From: Empedobacter stercoris
Lineage (GTDB): Bacteria > Bacteroidota > Bacteroidia > Flavobacteriales > Weeksellaceae
Reading direction: 5' to 3' (one strand)
NCBI RefSeq assembly: GCF_965137335.1
Contig: NZ_CBCRZD010000010.1
DNA length: 64,000 nucleotides
In this document: positions 49,821-57,887 of the stretch, in pieces
How the letters are laid out: every line of letters starts with the position of its first letter
How positions within the stretch are numbered: the stretch's first letter is position 1
Made by a program: the position numbers and the translations under genes
The notes under the pieces: model-generated
The model's database searches: none
The model's input: only the letters and a program-made list of their open reading frames with translations
Told to the model about the DNA's origin: nothing

Positions 49821-51467
49821 ATGAAAAAATCATCAATATTTTTAGGATTGATTGCTTTTACAGGAATTTTGAGTTCTTGTTCAACTCAAAAAGCAGTCAA
49901 AGAATCCACTCAAACTTCAACAGAAATGACAAAAGAATATGCCTATCAAACATATGCAAGTTTCCCATTAACTACAGATATATCGCATTTAACAAAAAAC
50001 GAAAAAGAAATTTTACGTTTGATGTTTAAAACAGCTGATATTATGGACGATTTATTTTGGCAACAAGCATACGGTGCTAAAATAGATTTAATGGACGAAA
50101 CCAAAGGAGAAGCCAAAGAATATGCAAAAATAAACTATGGCCCTTGGGATAGGTTGAATAACGAAACACCTTTTGTCAATGGAATTGGAGCAAAACCTGC
50201 AGGTGCAATGTTTTATCCTATTGATATGACGAAAGAGGAATTTGAACAGGCTAATTTGAAAGATGGTAAATCGCCCTATACAATAGTTCGTCGAAATAGA
50301 GAAGGTAAATTGTATACGATACCGTACCACGAAAATTTTAAAAATCAGTTATCTAAAGCAGCTGAATATTTAACGCAAGCTTCAGAATTAGCAGAGGATG
50401 TAGGATTAAAAAAATATTTAAAATTACGTGCTGCCGCATTGATGACAGATGATTTTTATGCAAGTGATTTGGCTTGGATGGACATGAAAAATGCCAACAT
50501 TGATATGGTTGTTGGACCAATCGAAAATTATGAAGATCAATTGTTTGGTTATAAAACGTCTTATTCCGCTTATATATTGGTGAAAGATATTGAATGGTCA
50601 AAAAAATTGGCGAAATTTGTTCAATACCTACCAGAATTACAACGCAATCTACCTGTTTCTGCAAGTTATAAGAAAGAAGTTCCTGGAACAGATTCCGATC
50701 TTAATGCGTATGATGTGGTGTATTATGCTGGAGATTGTAATGCAGCAGGAAAAACAATCGCGATTAACTTACCAAATGACGAACGTGTGCAATTAGAAAA
50801 AGGAACACGTCGTTTGCAATTGAAGAATGCGATGAAAGCGAAGTTCGATAATATTTTAGTTCCAATATCTACCGCTTTAATTGATGAAAGTCAACAAAAA
50901 AATATAAAATTTGATGCGTTTTTCTCAAATGTAATGTTTCATGAAGTTGCACACGGATTAGGAATTAAAAACACAGTGAACGGAAAAGGTAGTGTTCGAG
51001 ATGCATTAAAAGAAGCGAATTCGGCTTTAGAAGAAGGAAAAGCAGATATTCTTGGCTTGTATATGGTGAATCAATTGTTAAAAAAAGGAGAATTGACAGG
51101 AACTCAAGAAGATTATTTTGTGACGTTTTTGGCAGGAATTTTACGTTCTGTTCGTTTTGGTGCAAGCTCTGCTCATGGACAAGCAAATATGATTGCATTT
51201 AATTATTTTGCAGAAAATGGCGCTTTCGTGAAAACGGAGAGAGGTCGTTACAAAGTAAATGTTGTAAAAATGGAACAAGCGATGAATGGCTTATCAGAAT
51301 TGATTTTGACGTTGCAAGGAAATGGTGACTACAATGGTGTTAAAAAATTATATGCTGACAAAGGAACAATTCATAGCGATTTACAACAAGATTTAGATGT
51401 TTTGAAAACAAAAAATATTCCAGTGGATGTCATATTTGAACAAGGTCCGAATATGTTAGGATTGTAA
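49821..51467 (+). CDS. M49-like zinc peptidase lipoprotein
   Basis: 548 residues with a lipoprotein signal (GILSSCSTQK, Cys20). The zinc site is HEVAHG at 374-379 and the distal ligand is in EEGKADILGLY at 404-408, a spacing like that of dipeptidyl-peptidase III (M49) and its bacterial relatives. Classical M49 enzymes have a longer HExxGH helix; this one has the plain HExxH. DCNAAGKTIAINLPNDERV is also a feature of the M49-like group. It probably trims peptides in the periplasm or at the outer membrane. Transcribed alone; a terminator follows. Confidence 0.85.
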   Translation: MKKSSIFLGLIAFTGILSSCSTQKAVKESTQTSTEMTKEYAYQTYASFPLTTDISHLTKNEKEILRLMFKTADIMDDLFWQQAYGAKIDLMDETKGEAKEYAKINYGPWDRLNNETPFVNGIGAKPAGAMFYPIDMTKEEFEQANLKDGKSPYTIVRRNREGKLYTIPYHENFKNQLSKAAEYLTQASELAEDVGLKKYLKLRAAALMTDDFYASDLAWMDMKNANIDMVVGPIENYEDQLFGYKTSYSAYILVKDIEWSKKLAKFVQYLPELQRNLPVSASYKKEVPGTDSDLNAYDVVYYAGDCNAAGKTIAINLPNDERVQLEKGTRRLQLKNAMKAKFDNILVPISTALIDESQQKNIKFDAFFSNVMFHEVAHGLGIKNTVNGKGSVRDALKEANSALEEGKADILGLYMVNQLLKKGELTGTQEDYFVTFLAGILRSVRFGASSAHGQANMIAFNYFAENGAFVKTERGRYKVNVVKMEQAMNGLSELILTLQGNGDYNGVKKLYADKGTIHSDLQQDLDVLKTKNIPVDVIFEQGPNMLGL

Positions 51468-51492
51468 GAAGTTAAATATCAATACAAAATTT

Positions 51493-51517
51493 AAAAGCCA
51501 CTCCAAGAGTGGCTTTT
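51493..51517. terminator. Bidirectional terminator
   Basis: AAAAGCCACTC-CAA-GAGTGGCTTTT, a perfect 11-base-pair stem between the convergent peptidase and the gene ending at 51518. Confidence 0.88.
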
Positions 51518-51934
51518 CTAATTTGTTTTTTCAAAATAGATCGTTTCATTACTATCGGGATCTCCAATCATAAATTCAATTTCAAAATTGGTGAAATTTC
51601 GTTTTATTCCTTGTACACTTATTGTATCTCCACAACTAAAAGACATTGCGTTTATTTCTTCTATTTCTGGAGAAAACTCAAATTTTCCTTTTTGACAAAT
51701 ATTAACTTTTGGAATTCTATCATTCAAATAGAAATTCCCTTTAGAATCAAGCCTTAATCTTATCTTTTCTAAATCACTCACATCAATCGTAGAAGATTTA
51801 GAAACTTTGTAAGTACCTACAATATTTCCGTCAGTAACTTCGTAAAGCAAAGAAGGTTTAATGGAATAATAAATAAAAATCAACAACGGAAAAATCAATA
51901 AAGAAAATCCTTTTAATAATTGTTTTTTATTCAT
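51518..51934 (-). CDS. Membrane-anchored protein of unknown function
   Basis: 138 residues from the ATG at 51934, which gives a regular MNKKQLLKGFSLLIFPLLIFIYY anchor; an ATG 12 bases earlier is possible. The exported part is beta-rich: GNIVGTYKVSKSSTIDVSDL, RLRLDSKGNFYLND, ICQKGKFEFSPE, with two cysteines that could pair. The pattern (G-TY, L..DS.G.F, W/F-x-G-x-F) is like small lipocalin-type or immunity-type proteins of Bacteroidota, but no family can be named. The upstream 100 bases hold no other supported gene. Confidence 0.6.
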   Translation of the reverse strand: MNKKQLLKGFSLLIFPLLIFIYYSIKPSLLYEVTDGNIVGTYKVSKSSTIDVSDLEKIRLRLDSKGNFYLNDRIPKVNICQKGKFEFSPEIEEINAMSFSCGDTISVQGIKRNFTNFEIEFMIGDPDSNETIYFEKTN

Positions 51935-52043
51935 TGGATTTTCCAAAACCCAATAATCATCATCGTTATTCTAATCAAAAAAGATAATCCTAAAATAATG
52001 ATTATAAAAAAAACTGAAAGAGTAAAAGAAATATTGTCATGAA

Positions 52044-52544
52044 TTATTTCTTCGATTCTAAAAACGTTTCAAAAGCTTTTTCAAATTCTTCTAATGTAAT
52101 TAGATGTGTCATATTTGCAGCAAAAATTTGTTCGATATTTCCGTTTAGTTTTTGTAAATTTTCGACAAATTCAATCTGAAATTTTGGTTCGATGACATCA
52201 TCTTGTAAACCGGTAAAAATTAAATTAGGTTGAGTTGGAACTCCGTTCAATAATTGTTCTGGAAGAAACGGTTTCAATCGTTCTACGGCAATTACAGCAG
52301 GATTGAACATTAATACAGGAATATTTAATACCAGTCCCAAATAATAACTTATCATTCCGCCAAGACTTGTTCCTGCAATAAATTCGATCGGTTCTTTTTT
52401 GAATTGAGCAATTAAATCTTGCACTAAAGTTGTTGCATTATCATAATCAATAGATGGTGCAAAGCAATCGCCTAATGAGTCTAAATATGCTCTTTTTTCA
52501 TCTGTTACAGATCCTTGGTAGCCGTGTAAGTATGCAAATTTCAT
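52044..52544 (-). CDS. YqiA/YcfP-type alpha/beta-hydrolase
   Basis: 166 residues of the small UPF0227/YqiA esterase group: YLHGYQGS at the N-terminus (oxyanion hole), GTSLGGMISYYLG with the nucleophile serine near 80, NPAV following, FTGLQDDVIEP with the acid residue, and NMTHLI with the histidine. It probably hydrolyses short esters in the cytoplasm; the natural substrate is unknown. It is the last intact gene before the decayed mobile region. Confidence 0.87.
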   Translation of the reverse strand: MKFAYLHGYQGSVTDEKRAYLDSLGDCFAPSIDYDNATTLVQDLIAQFKKEPIEFIAGTSLGGMISYYLGLVLNIPVLMFNPAVIAVERLKPFLPEQLLNGVPTQPNLIFTGLQDDVIEPKFQIEFVENLQKLNGNIEQIFAANMTHLITLEEFEKAFETFLESKK

Positions 52545-52765
52545 TTGTTTTATATTTTATAATGTCAAACTTTACTTCGATAAACTCAGTAACCAAGAGT
52601 TAAATCTGACGTTGTAAAAATACAAAATAAATACACGTTCAAATGTATTTTAAGATCGTTACGTTTTTATTTTTTTTTGAATGAATTAGTTAATTCACTA
52701 ACTTAATTGTAAATTAGTAGTAAATAAAGTGCTTACAGTTTATATTTTTTATTAATTATATAATT

Positions 52766-52958
52766 ATGAACGATACAAGTTTAAAACATGTCAATTCTAA
52801 ACTAAAAAACTTCCTGATTATTTTTTGGAAGAGAAAAAAAATTTGAATTAACAAAAGAACAAGAAAAGATATTAGATCAACGCTTAGAAGAACCTAAGGA
52901 GAATTTTTTGTATGCAAAAGATGTTATGAAAGAATTGCGAAAAAAATATGAATTATAA
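52766..52958 (+). pseudogene. Frameshifted antitoxin of a type II toxin-antitoxin pair
   Basis: An ATG frame from 52766 (MNDTSLKHVNSKLKNFL) stops after 26 codons near an A8 run at about 52830. A second frame continues from there with FELTKEQEKILDQRLEE and ends YAKDVMKELRKKYEL at 52958. FELTxEQ..ILD.RL is typical of the small antitoxins paired with RelE/ParE toxins in Bacteroidota. The shift at the A-run suggests a one-base indel. The end overlaps the toxin start by 11 bases, the usual arrangement. Confidence 0.55.
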
Positions 52959-53149
52959 TATTCGCATTTCTCCTGAAGCTGTATAGGATATCGACCAAGC
53001 TTTTGCTTATTATTCTGAGTTTTCTATTTCTGCTGTAAAGTCTTTTGAAGCTGAGTTAGCAAATGTTTTTGAAGCTTTAGAAACAAACCCTTTTTACCAA
53101 TTGAGGTATAAAAATTTACATGGAAAACCCTTCAAATCTTTACCTTATT
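52948..53149 (+). pseudogene. RelE/ParE-type toxin gene, broken by a stop codon and by an IS3-family insertion
   Basis: From ATG 52948 the frame reads MNYNIRISPEAV, a TAG at 52984-52986, then DIDQAFAYYSEFSISAVKSFEAEL and NLHGKPFKSLPY up to the left end of the insertion element at 53150. SPEA..DI..A..YY and a late RYKNLHGKPFKSLPY are hallmarks of ParE/RelE toxins of this phylum. The C-terminal strand would lie beyond the element, near 54385-54440, but has decayed too far to assign with confidence. Inactive by two independent lesions. Confidence 0.65.
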
Positions 53150-53209
53150 TGTAATCTTCCCTAAAAAACGGAACGTTTAAAAATATAGTTTATTAACTTA
53201 GGGATAATT

Positions 53210-53462
53210 ATGAAACAAAGCAATTTTACAGAAGTTCAGATCGTAAAGATTTTATCTGAACAAAATTAGGGCAAAACAGTCAATGAAATTTGTCATGAAC
53301 ATGGAATAAGTCAACCCACTTTTTATAAATGGAAGCCCATTAATTAGCTCAATTAAAGGAACTAGAGAAGCAATTGTCTCAATATAAAAAATTGTAGCAG
53401 AGCTTACTTTAGAAAACGTAGTTTTAAAAGATGTTATCAAAAAAAGCTATAACGCCTTGTGA
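53210..53462 (+). pseudogene. IS3-family OrfA, interrupted
   Basis: MKQSNFTEVQIVKILSEQN, then TAG at 53267-53269, then GKTVNEICHEHGISQPTFYKWK: the helix-turn-helix of IS3 OrfA proteins. More stops and a frame change follow before VAELTLENVVLKDVI, the leucine-zipper-like tail. The element can no longer make this protein. Confidence 0.8.
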
Positions 53463-54367
53463 AAAACGAGAATTGGTGTTGTATTCAAAAGCAAAATATT
53501 AACTAAGTTCTCGCAGGGGTTGTCGTCTATTTAGTTTAAGAACGTCCGTTTTTTTATTATCAAAAAGTCTGTAAAAATGAAGATGATAAAATATGTTTTC
53601 AATTGATAGCTCTATCCAACGAGCATCAAACTTGGGGCTTTTGGATAATGTATTATCGTTTACGAAATTTAGGCTTTACTTGGAACCATAAACGCGTTTA
53701 TCGTGTTTACAAAATGATGCGTTTAAATTTGAGAAATAAACGCAAGAAATGATTATCAGCACGGGTAAAAGATCCACTTTTGCGCCCGATTAATCATAAC
53801 ATTACGTGGAGCATTGATTTTAAGCAGGATGCTTTGCAGAATGGTAAAAAAGTGCGTTCATTGAATATTTTGGATGATTTTAACCGAGAAATTTTAGCCA
53901 TCGCCGTTGATACAAGTTTACCTTCAGGACGAGTAGTAAGAGAGTTTGAGAATTTAATTCAATGGAGAGGAAAACCAGAGAGAATAAGAGTCGATAATGG
54001 ACCAGAATTTATTGCAAACGCTCTAAAAGATTGGTGTCATAATCAGTCTATTGAATTGAATTATATTCAGCCTGGTCAACCGACGCAAAATAGTTTGATC
54101 GAACGTTTTAATCGTACATTTAGACAAGAAGTTTTGGATTGTTTTATGTTTTCAACAATCAAGCAATTCAACATATTCTCTCAAGCTTGGATGTGGATGT
54201 ATAACAATAAGAGACCGCACGCAAGCCTCGGATACCTTACTCCGCACGAGTTTTTGTTGAAATATGGAAAAATAAATAAACCGAATACAAGTGAATTTCC
54301 AACATTTCAGCAAGATAATTGTAGTAATAATCAGTGGAAATCATTAGTTTTGAATGTAGCTAGTTAA
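53456..54367 (+). pseudogene. IS3-family OrfB transposase, 5' part decayed
   Basis: The 5' third is spread over several frames with stops (KRELVLYSKAKY, then SRRGCRLFSL, then FTWNHKRVYRVYKMMRLNLR). From about 53780 an open frame of 195 residues preserves the rve catalytic core: WSIDFKQDAL (first Asp), RVDNGPEFIA (second Asp) and NSLIERFNRTFRQE (Glu), then NNKRPHASLGYLTP. The core is intact but has no proper start, so it is unlikely to be active. Confidence 0.82.
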
Positions 54368-54420
54368 GGGAAGATTACAATGTTTTATCTAGTTATTCTA
54401 TTTTGTTGGAAATAAAGATT

Positions 54421-54807
54421 CTATTTTCTGTAGTTCTCATTTATTAACTTTATGATTAATTCAAAAATTTTATAACAAAAAAACGGGATTCCAATAATAC
54501 CAATTATCCAACCTAATAGTGGAGTGTATTTTCTTGAATCATTAAATAGATGGTTAAATGGTAGCATTGCATAGCAAAGAATAATGAAAATGAAATAGCC
54601 TATTATCCTTGCAATATTTTTAGTTTTATCACTATATAAATTATTGTTTAGAATGTAAACTACTACAGCTCCACCACCAAAAAAGAATAGAGTTAAAAGT
54701 GCTATTATAGTTGTTTGCTTTTCTTTCGATACAATTAATAAAAAAAAAGAAATAATTACAAATAGAATACTGATTAAGTAATAGATTTTTTTATTTTTTA
54801 TAATCAT
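54421..54807 (-). CDS. Small integral membrane protein, unknown function
   Basis: 128 residues with four hydrophobic segments at about 10-26, 33-52, 66-84 and 97-118 and little else: MIIKNKKIYYLISILFVIIS, IALLTLFFFGGGAVVVYIL, IIGYFIFIILCYAML, LGWIIGIIGIPFFCYKIFELI. No family recognised. It lies between the insertion element and the Mpo1-like gene, diverging from the latter. The clean frame and ordinary composition suggest a real gene, though the region is decaying. Confidence 0.6.
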   Translation of the reverse strand: MIIKNKKIYYLISILFVIISFFLLIVSKEKQTTIIALLTLFFFGGGAVVVYILNNNLYSDKTKNIARIIGYFIFIILCYAMLPFNHLFNDSRKYTPLLGWIIGIIGIPFFCYKIFELIIKLINENYRK

Positions 54808-54896
54808 TTTGATAAATACTAATTTTGAATACAGTGAGTAAAGATAAATTTATAATTTCTGATTTAAAGTTTAATTATCAAACAAAATCAACCAAA

Positions 54897-55369
54897 ATGA
54901 GAAAAATAGAACAACTTTTTAGTGAATATGGTGAGAGTCATCAAAATGCTACAAACAAATTGATTCATTGGATTTGTGTTCCACTCATCTTTTGGACGAT
55001 TCTTGGCTTTATTTCCTACATTCCAACGCCGCATTTTTATATTCCAGCTTTTGGTTATATAAGTATAGCTTCAATTATTGCGTTGATAATTGTTTCAAAA
55101 TTTTATTTCAGACTTTCGTTTGTCGTTGGTTTTATCATGATTTTTGTGATGTTGATAATGGAGTTTTTTATTTCACAATGCAATCTTCAATTTGGTATTA
55201 AATCTTGGACAGTTTACTTGGTAGTTTTAACTTTACATGGATTCAGATATTCGTTGGTCACAAAATAGAAGGGAAGAAGCCAAGTTTTCTCAAAGACTTA
55301 CAATTTTTGTTGGTTGGCCCAATTTGGTTATTAGGTTTTATTCTTCGTAAGATAGGAGTTAAATATTAA
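54897..55369 (+). pseudogene. Mpo1-like (DUF962) gene with a one-base frameshift
   Basis: From ATG 54897 (MRKIEQLFSEYGESHQNATNKLIHWICVP) the frame shows the DUF962 signature and four membrane segments, then runs into a stop at 55266-55268. Near 55240-55245 (after LTLHG) the homologous sequence continues in another frame: QIFVGHKIEGKKPSFLKDLQFLL, then VGPIWLLGFILRKIGVKY, ending at 55367-55369. GHKIEGKKPSF is a diagnostic C-terminal block, so one base is missing relative to an intact gene. Yeast Mpo1 is a dioxygenase of fatty-acid alpha-oxidation; bacterial roles are unclear. Either a real lesion or a sequencing error. Confidence 0.8.
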
Positions 55370-55465
55370 GATTTTTCATCTAAAGACGAAAGAGATTATA
55401 ACGACAAGTTTGCCTAAGAAAGGGCTAACTTGCGGTTATATATTTGAAAAGCAAAAAGTTTAAAC

Positions 55466-55500
55466 TAAAAAATGCTTCCAATAAATAGGAAGCATTTTTC
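55466..55500 (-). terminator. Terminator after purB
   Basis: AAAAATGCTTCC and GGAAGCATTTTT form a 12-base-pair stem around AATAAATA, 27 bases beyond the purB stop. T-runs on both sides allow bidirectional use. Confidence 0.88.
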
Positions 55501-55525
55501 GTTTCATGTGTTGTTTTAAGCGTGT

Positions 55526-56953
55526 TTACACTTTCAGGTCTGTATGAGCGCCCAAAAGTGCTTTATTTTTTTCGATTATAGGATCAACCAAATCTTTTAA
55601 GAATTCTTCTGTCTGTTCAGATGCAAATCCTGTAAAGTTCTTCGGATCTAATAATTCGACTAATTTATCTTTATCAATTTTTACGTTATCATCAGCAATA
55701 ATACGTTCAATCAAATCGTTTGATTTTCCTTCCATTTTCACTTGTCTTGCAGCTTCCATAGAATGCGTACGGATGATTTCGTGTAATTCTTGACGGTCTC
55801 CACCATTTTTAACCCCTTCCATAATGATATATTCGGTTGCCATAAATGGTAATTCTTCCGCAATATGCTTCTCGATGATTTTAGGATAAACGACTAAACC
55901 ATCTAAAATATTGTTCCAAATGATTAAAATTGCATCAATCGCTAAGAAAGCTTGAGGAACGGCTAAGCGTTTGTTTGCAGAATCGTCTAATGTTCTTTCG
56001 AACCATTGTGTTGAGGCAACCATTGCAGGAGAACTTGCCAAAGACATCACGTATTTCGCTAATGAAGCGATACGCTCAGAACGCATTGGGTTGCGTTTGT
56101 ATGCCATTGCAGAAGATCCAATTTGGTTTTTCTCGAAAGGTTCTTCAATTTCTTTTAAGTTTTGTAATAAACGTAAGTCGTTTGTGAATTTATGTGCAGA
56201 TTGTGCGATGTTTGATAATAATTCTAATGCTTGTGCATCAATTTTACGATCGTAGGTTTGTCCAGAAACGGCAAAAACATTGTTGAATCCGAAACGTTCA
56301 GATAATTTTTTGTCTAATGTTTTTACTTTTTGGTAATCTCCGTCAAATAATTCTTTGAAAGAAGCGGCTGTTCCAGTTGTTCCTTTTACACCACGAAAAC
56401 GTAGAGTATCAATTCTGAATTCTAATTCTTCTAAGTCTAATAAAACAGATTGTAACCAAAGTGTTGCACGTTTACCAACTGTAGTTAACTGCGCTGGTTG
56501 AAAATGTGTAAATCCTAATGTTGGTAAATCTTTGTACTGACGTGCAAATTTTGCTAAACCGTCAATTACATTGATTAATTGTCCTTTGATGTGTTGAAAA
56601 CCATCACGGATTTGAATCAAGTCTGTATTATCGCCAACAAAAGCAGAAGTTGCACCTAAGTGAATAATTGCTTTTGCGCTTGGTGCAACGTCTCCGTAAG
56701 CGTGTACGTGAGCCATTACATCGTGGCGAAATTTCTTTTCGTAAGCTGCTGCAACATCATAATCAATGTTTGTTGCATTGTCTTTTAACGCTTGAATTTG
56801 TTCGTCTGTAATATCTAATCCAAGTTCTTTTTCAATTTCTGCTAAAGCAATCCAAAGCTGTCTCCATGTTGTAAATTTTTTCTCAGGAGAAAAGATGTAT
56901 AGCATTTCGTCGCTACAATATCTCGATTCTAACGGATTTTGATACTTGTTCAT
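55526..56953 (-). CDS. purB: Adenylosuccinate lyase
   Basis: A 475-residue fumarase/aspartase-superfamily enzyme: SRYCSDEMLYIFSPEKKF at the N-terminus, HLGATSAFVGDNTDL, GFTHFQPAQLTTVGKR and the signature GSSAMAYKRNPMRSERI. It cleaves SAICAR and adenylosuccinate, releasing fumarate, twice in purine synthesis. It is the last gene of a purA-FN3K-purB unit (gaps 58 and 21 bases), so both AMP-branch enzymes are co-expressed. Confidence 0.97.
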   Translation of the reverse strand: MNKYQNPLESRYCSDEMLYIFSPEKKFTTWRQLWIALAEIEKELGLDITDEQIQALKDNATNIDYDVAAAYEKKFRHDVMAHVHAYGDVAPSAKAIIHLGATSAFVGDNTDLIQIRDGFQHIKGQLINVIDGLAKFARQYKDLPTLGFTHFQPAQLTTVGKRATLWLQSVLLDLEELEFRIDTLRFRGVKGTTGTAASFKELFDGDYQKVKTLDKKLSERFGFNNVFAVSGQTYDRKIDAQALELLSNIAQSAHKFTNDLRLLQNLKEIEEPFEKNQIGSSAMAYKRNPMRSERIASLAKYVMSLASSPAMVASTQWFERTLDDSANKRLAVPQAFLAIDAILIIWNNILDGLVVYPKIIEKHIAEELPFMATEYIIMEGVKNGGDRQELHEIIRTHSMEAARQVKMEGKSNDLIERIIADDNVKIDKDKLVELLDPKNFTGFASEQTEEFLKDLVDPIIEKNKALLGAHTDLKV

Positions 56954-56974
56954 TGTATTGTGTTTGTTTTGTTT

Positions 56975-57829
56975 TTAAAATTTCTTCAAAATGGTTTGTA
57001 CGTCTTTCACATAATATCCTTCGAAAAGATAAGCGTGAATCAACAATGGAAATAATTGCGCAATAGGCAAACGTTCCTCGTAATTGGCTTCGAGCGGATG
57101 ACTTTCTTGATAAGCATCGAAAAAAGCATCGTCAAATCCACCAAAAAGTTTTGCTATAGAAATGTCCATTTCGCGATGTCCATAGTAAATAGCAGGGTCA
57201 ATAATTGTAAATTCATCGTTTGAATTCGCTAAAATATTTCCGTTCCAAAAATCACCATGAATTAACGCTGGTTTTTCTTCGGGGAATATAGAATTCAATT
57301 GTTTACATAAATTTTCTGCTGATTTTAGTTGTTTTGAAGTGATTAATTGTTTGTTTTGCAACAATTTTATCATGGGTAAGATTCGATTGTTTGCGTAAAA
57401 ATCACTCCAAGTTGTTGTAAAACTATTCGGTTGCACCACAATTGCGATATAATTGTCTTCTGTCCAACCAAATTGTTTGTTTGTTTTTTGATGAAGTTTA
57501 GCTAAGTTTCTTCCTAAGTTTTCCCAATTAACAACAGTTGGAGTAGAGGATTCTATCCATTCTAACACTAAATATTGAAAATCTTTTCCTGCTTCACCAA
57601 CATCGATCACCTTCGGAACTGAAAATGTCTTTGTTTTTTTGATGGCTTCTAAAGCTCGCGCTTCTTTTTTGAAAAGTTGTGGGAAGTTATTAGCAGAATT
57701 AACCTTTAAAAAATATTTTTTATCAAACGACTCTAATCGAAAGGCATCGTTAATATCACCACCTTTTATCGGGACGATAGAATCTATGCCTAAATTCAAT
57801 TGTTTTAATCGTTCTAAAATTTCATTCAT
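56975..57829 (-). CDS. Fructosamine kinase-family protein (FN3K-like)
   Basis: A 284-residue aminoglycoside-phosphotransferase-fold protein of the fructosamine/ketosamine-3-kinase family: ALEAIKKTKTFSVPKVIDVG, LVLEWIES, catalytic loop PALIHGDFWNGNIL and metal site IIDPAIYYGHREMDISIAKLFGGF. Such enzymes phosphorylate sugar-amine adducts so that they break down, repairing glycated proteins. Its place between purA and purB is an unusual setting with no known functional link to purine synthesis. Confidence 0.92.
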   Translation of the reverse strand: MNEILERLKQLNLGIDSIVPIKGGDINDAFRLESFDKKYFLKVNSANNFPQLFKKEARALEAIKKTKTFSVPKVIDVGEAGKDFQYLVLEWIESSTPTVVNWENLGRNLAKLHQKTNKQFGWTEDNYIAIVVQPNSFTTTWSDFYANNRILPMIKLLQNKQLITSKQLKSAENLCKQLNSIFPEEKPALIHGDFWNGNILANSNDEFTIIDPAIYYGHREMDISIAKLFGGFDDAFFDAYQESHPLEANYEERLPIAQLFPLLIHAYLFEGYYVKDVQTILKKF

Positions 57830-57887
57830 AAAAATATCTCATAAAGTTATAGCCTAACAATAACGTCAGGCTATATTATAAATTATA

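Larger units (their letters stand above)
53150..54379 (+). mobile_element. Degenerate IS3-family insertion sequence
   Basis: A 1,230-base element bounded by inverted ends TGTAATCTTCCCT (53150-53162) and AGGGAAGATTACA (54367-54379), a perfect 13-base match (14 if one flanking base is added each side). TG...CA ends, an orfA/orfB layout and a DDE transposase mark the IS3 family, probably the IS407/IS511-like branch. Both frames are interrupted. The flanking bases do not show an obvious target duplication, so the site has changed since insertion. It sits inside a toxin gene. Confidence 0.85.

Noticed and set aside
51935..52040. Short hydrophobic frame on the minus strand between the unknown anchored protein and the YqiA-like gene
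   Set aside because: About 40 hydrophobic residues are open, but there is no ATG before the last ten codons, so no gene can be supported.
53780..54367. Intact transposase or integrase gene
   Set aside because: The open frame holds only the catalytic core and begins at a TTG inside the domain. The 5' part of OrfB is present upstream but broken by frameshifts and stops.
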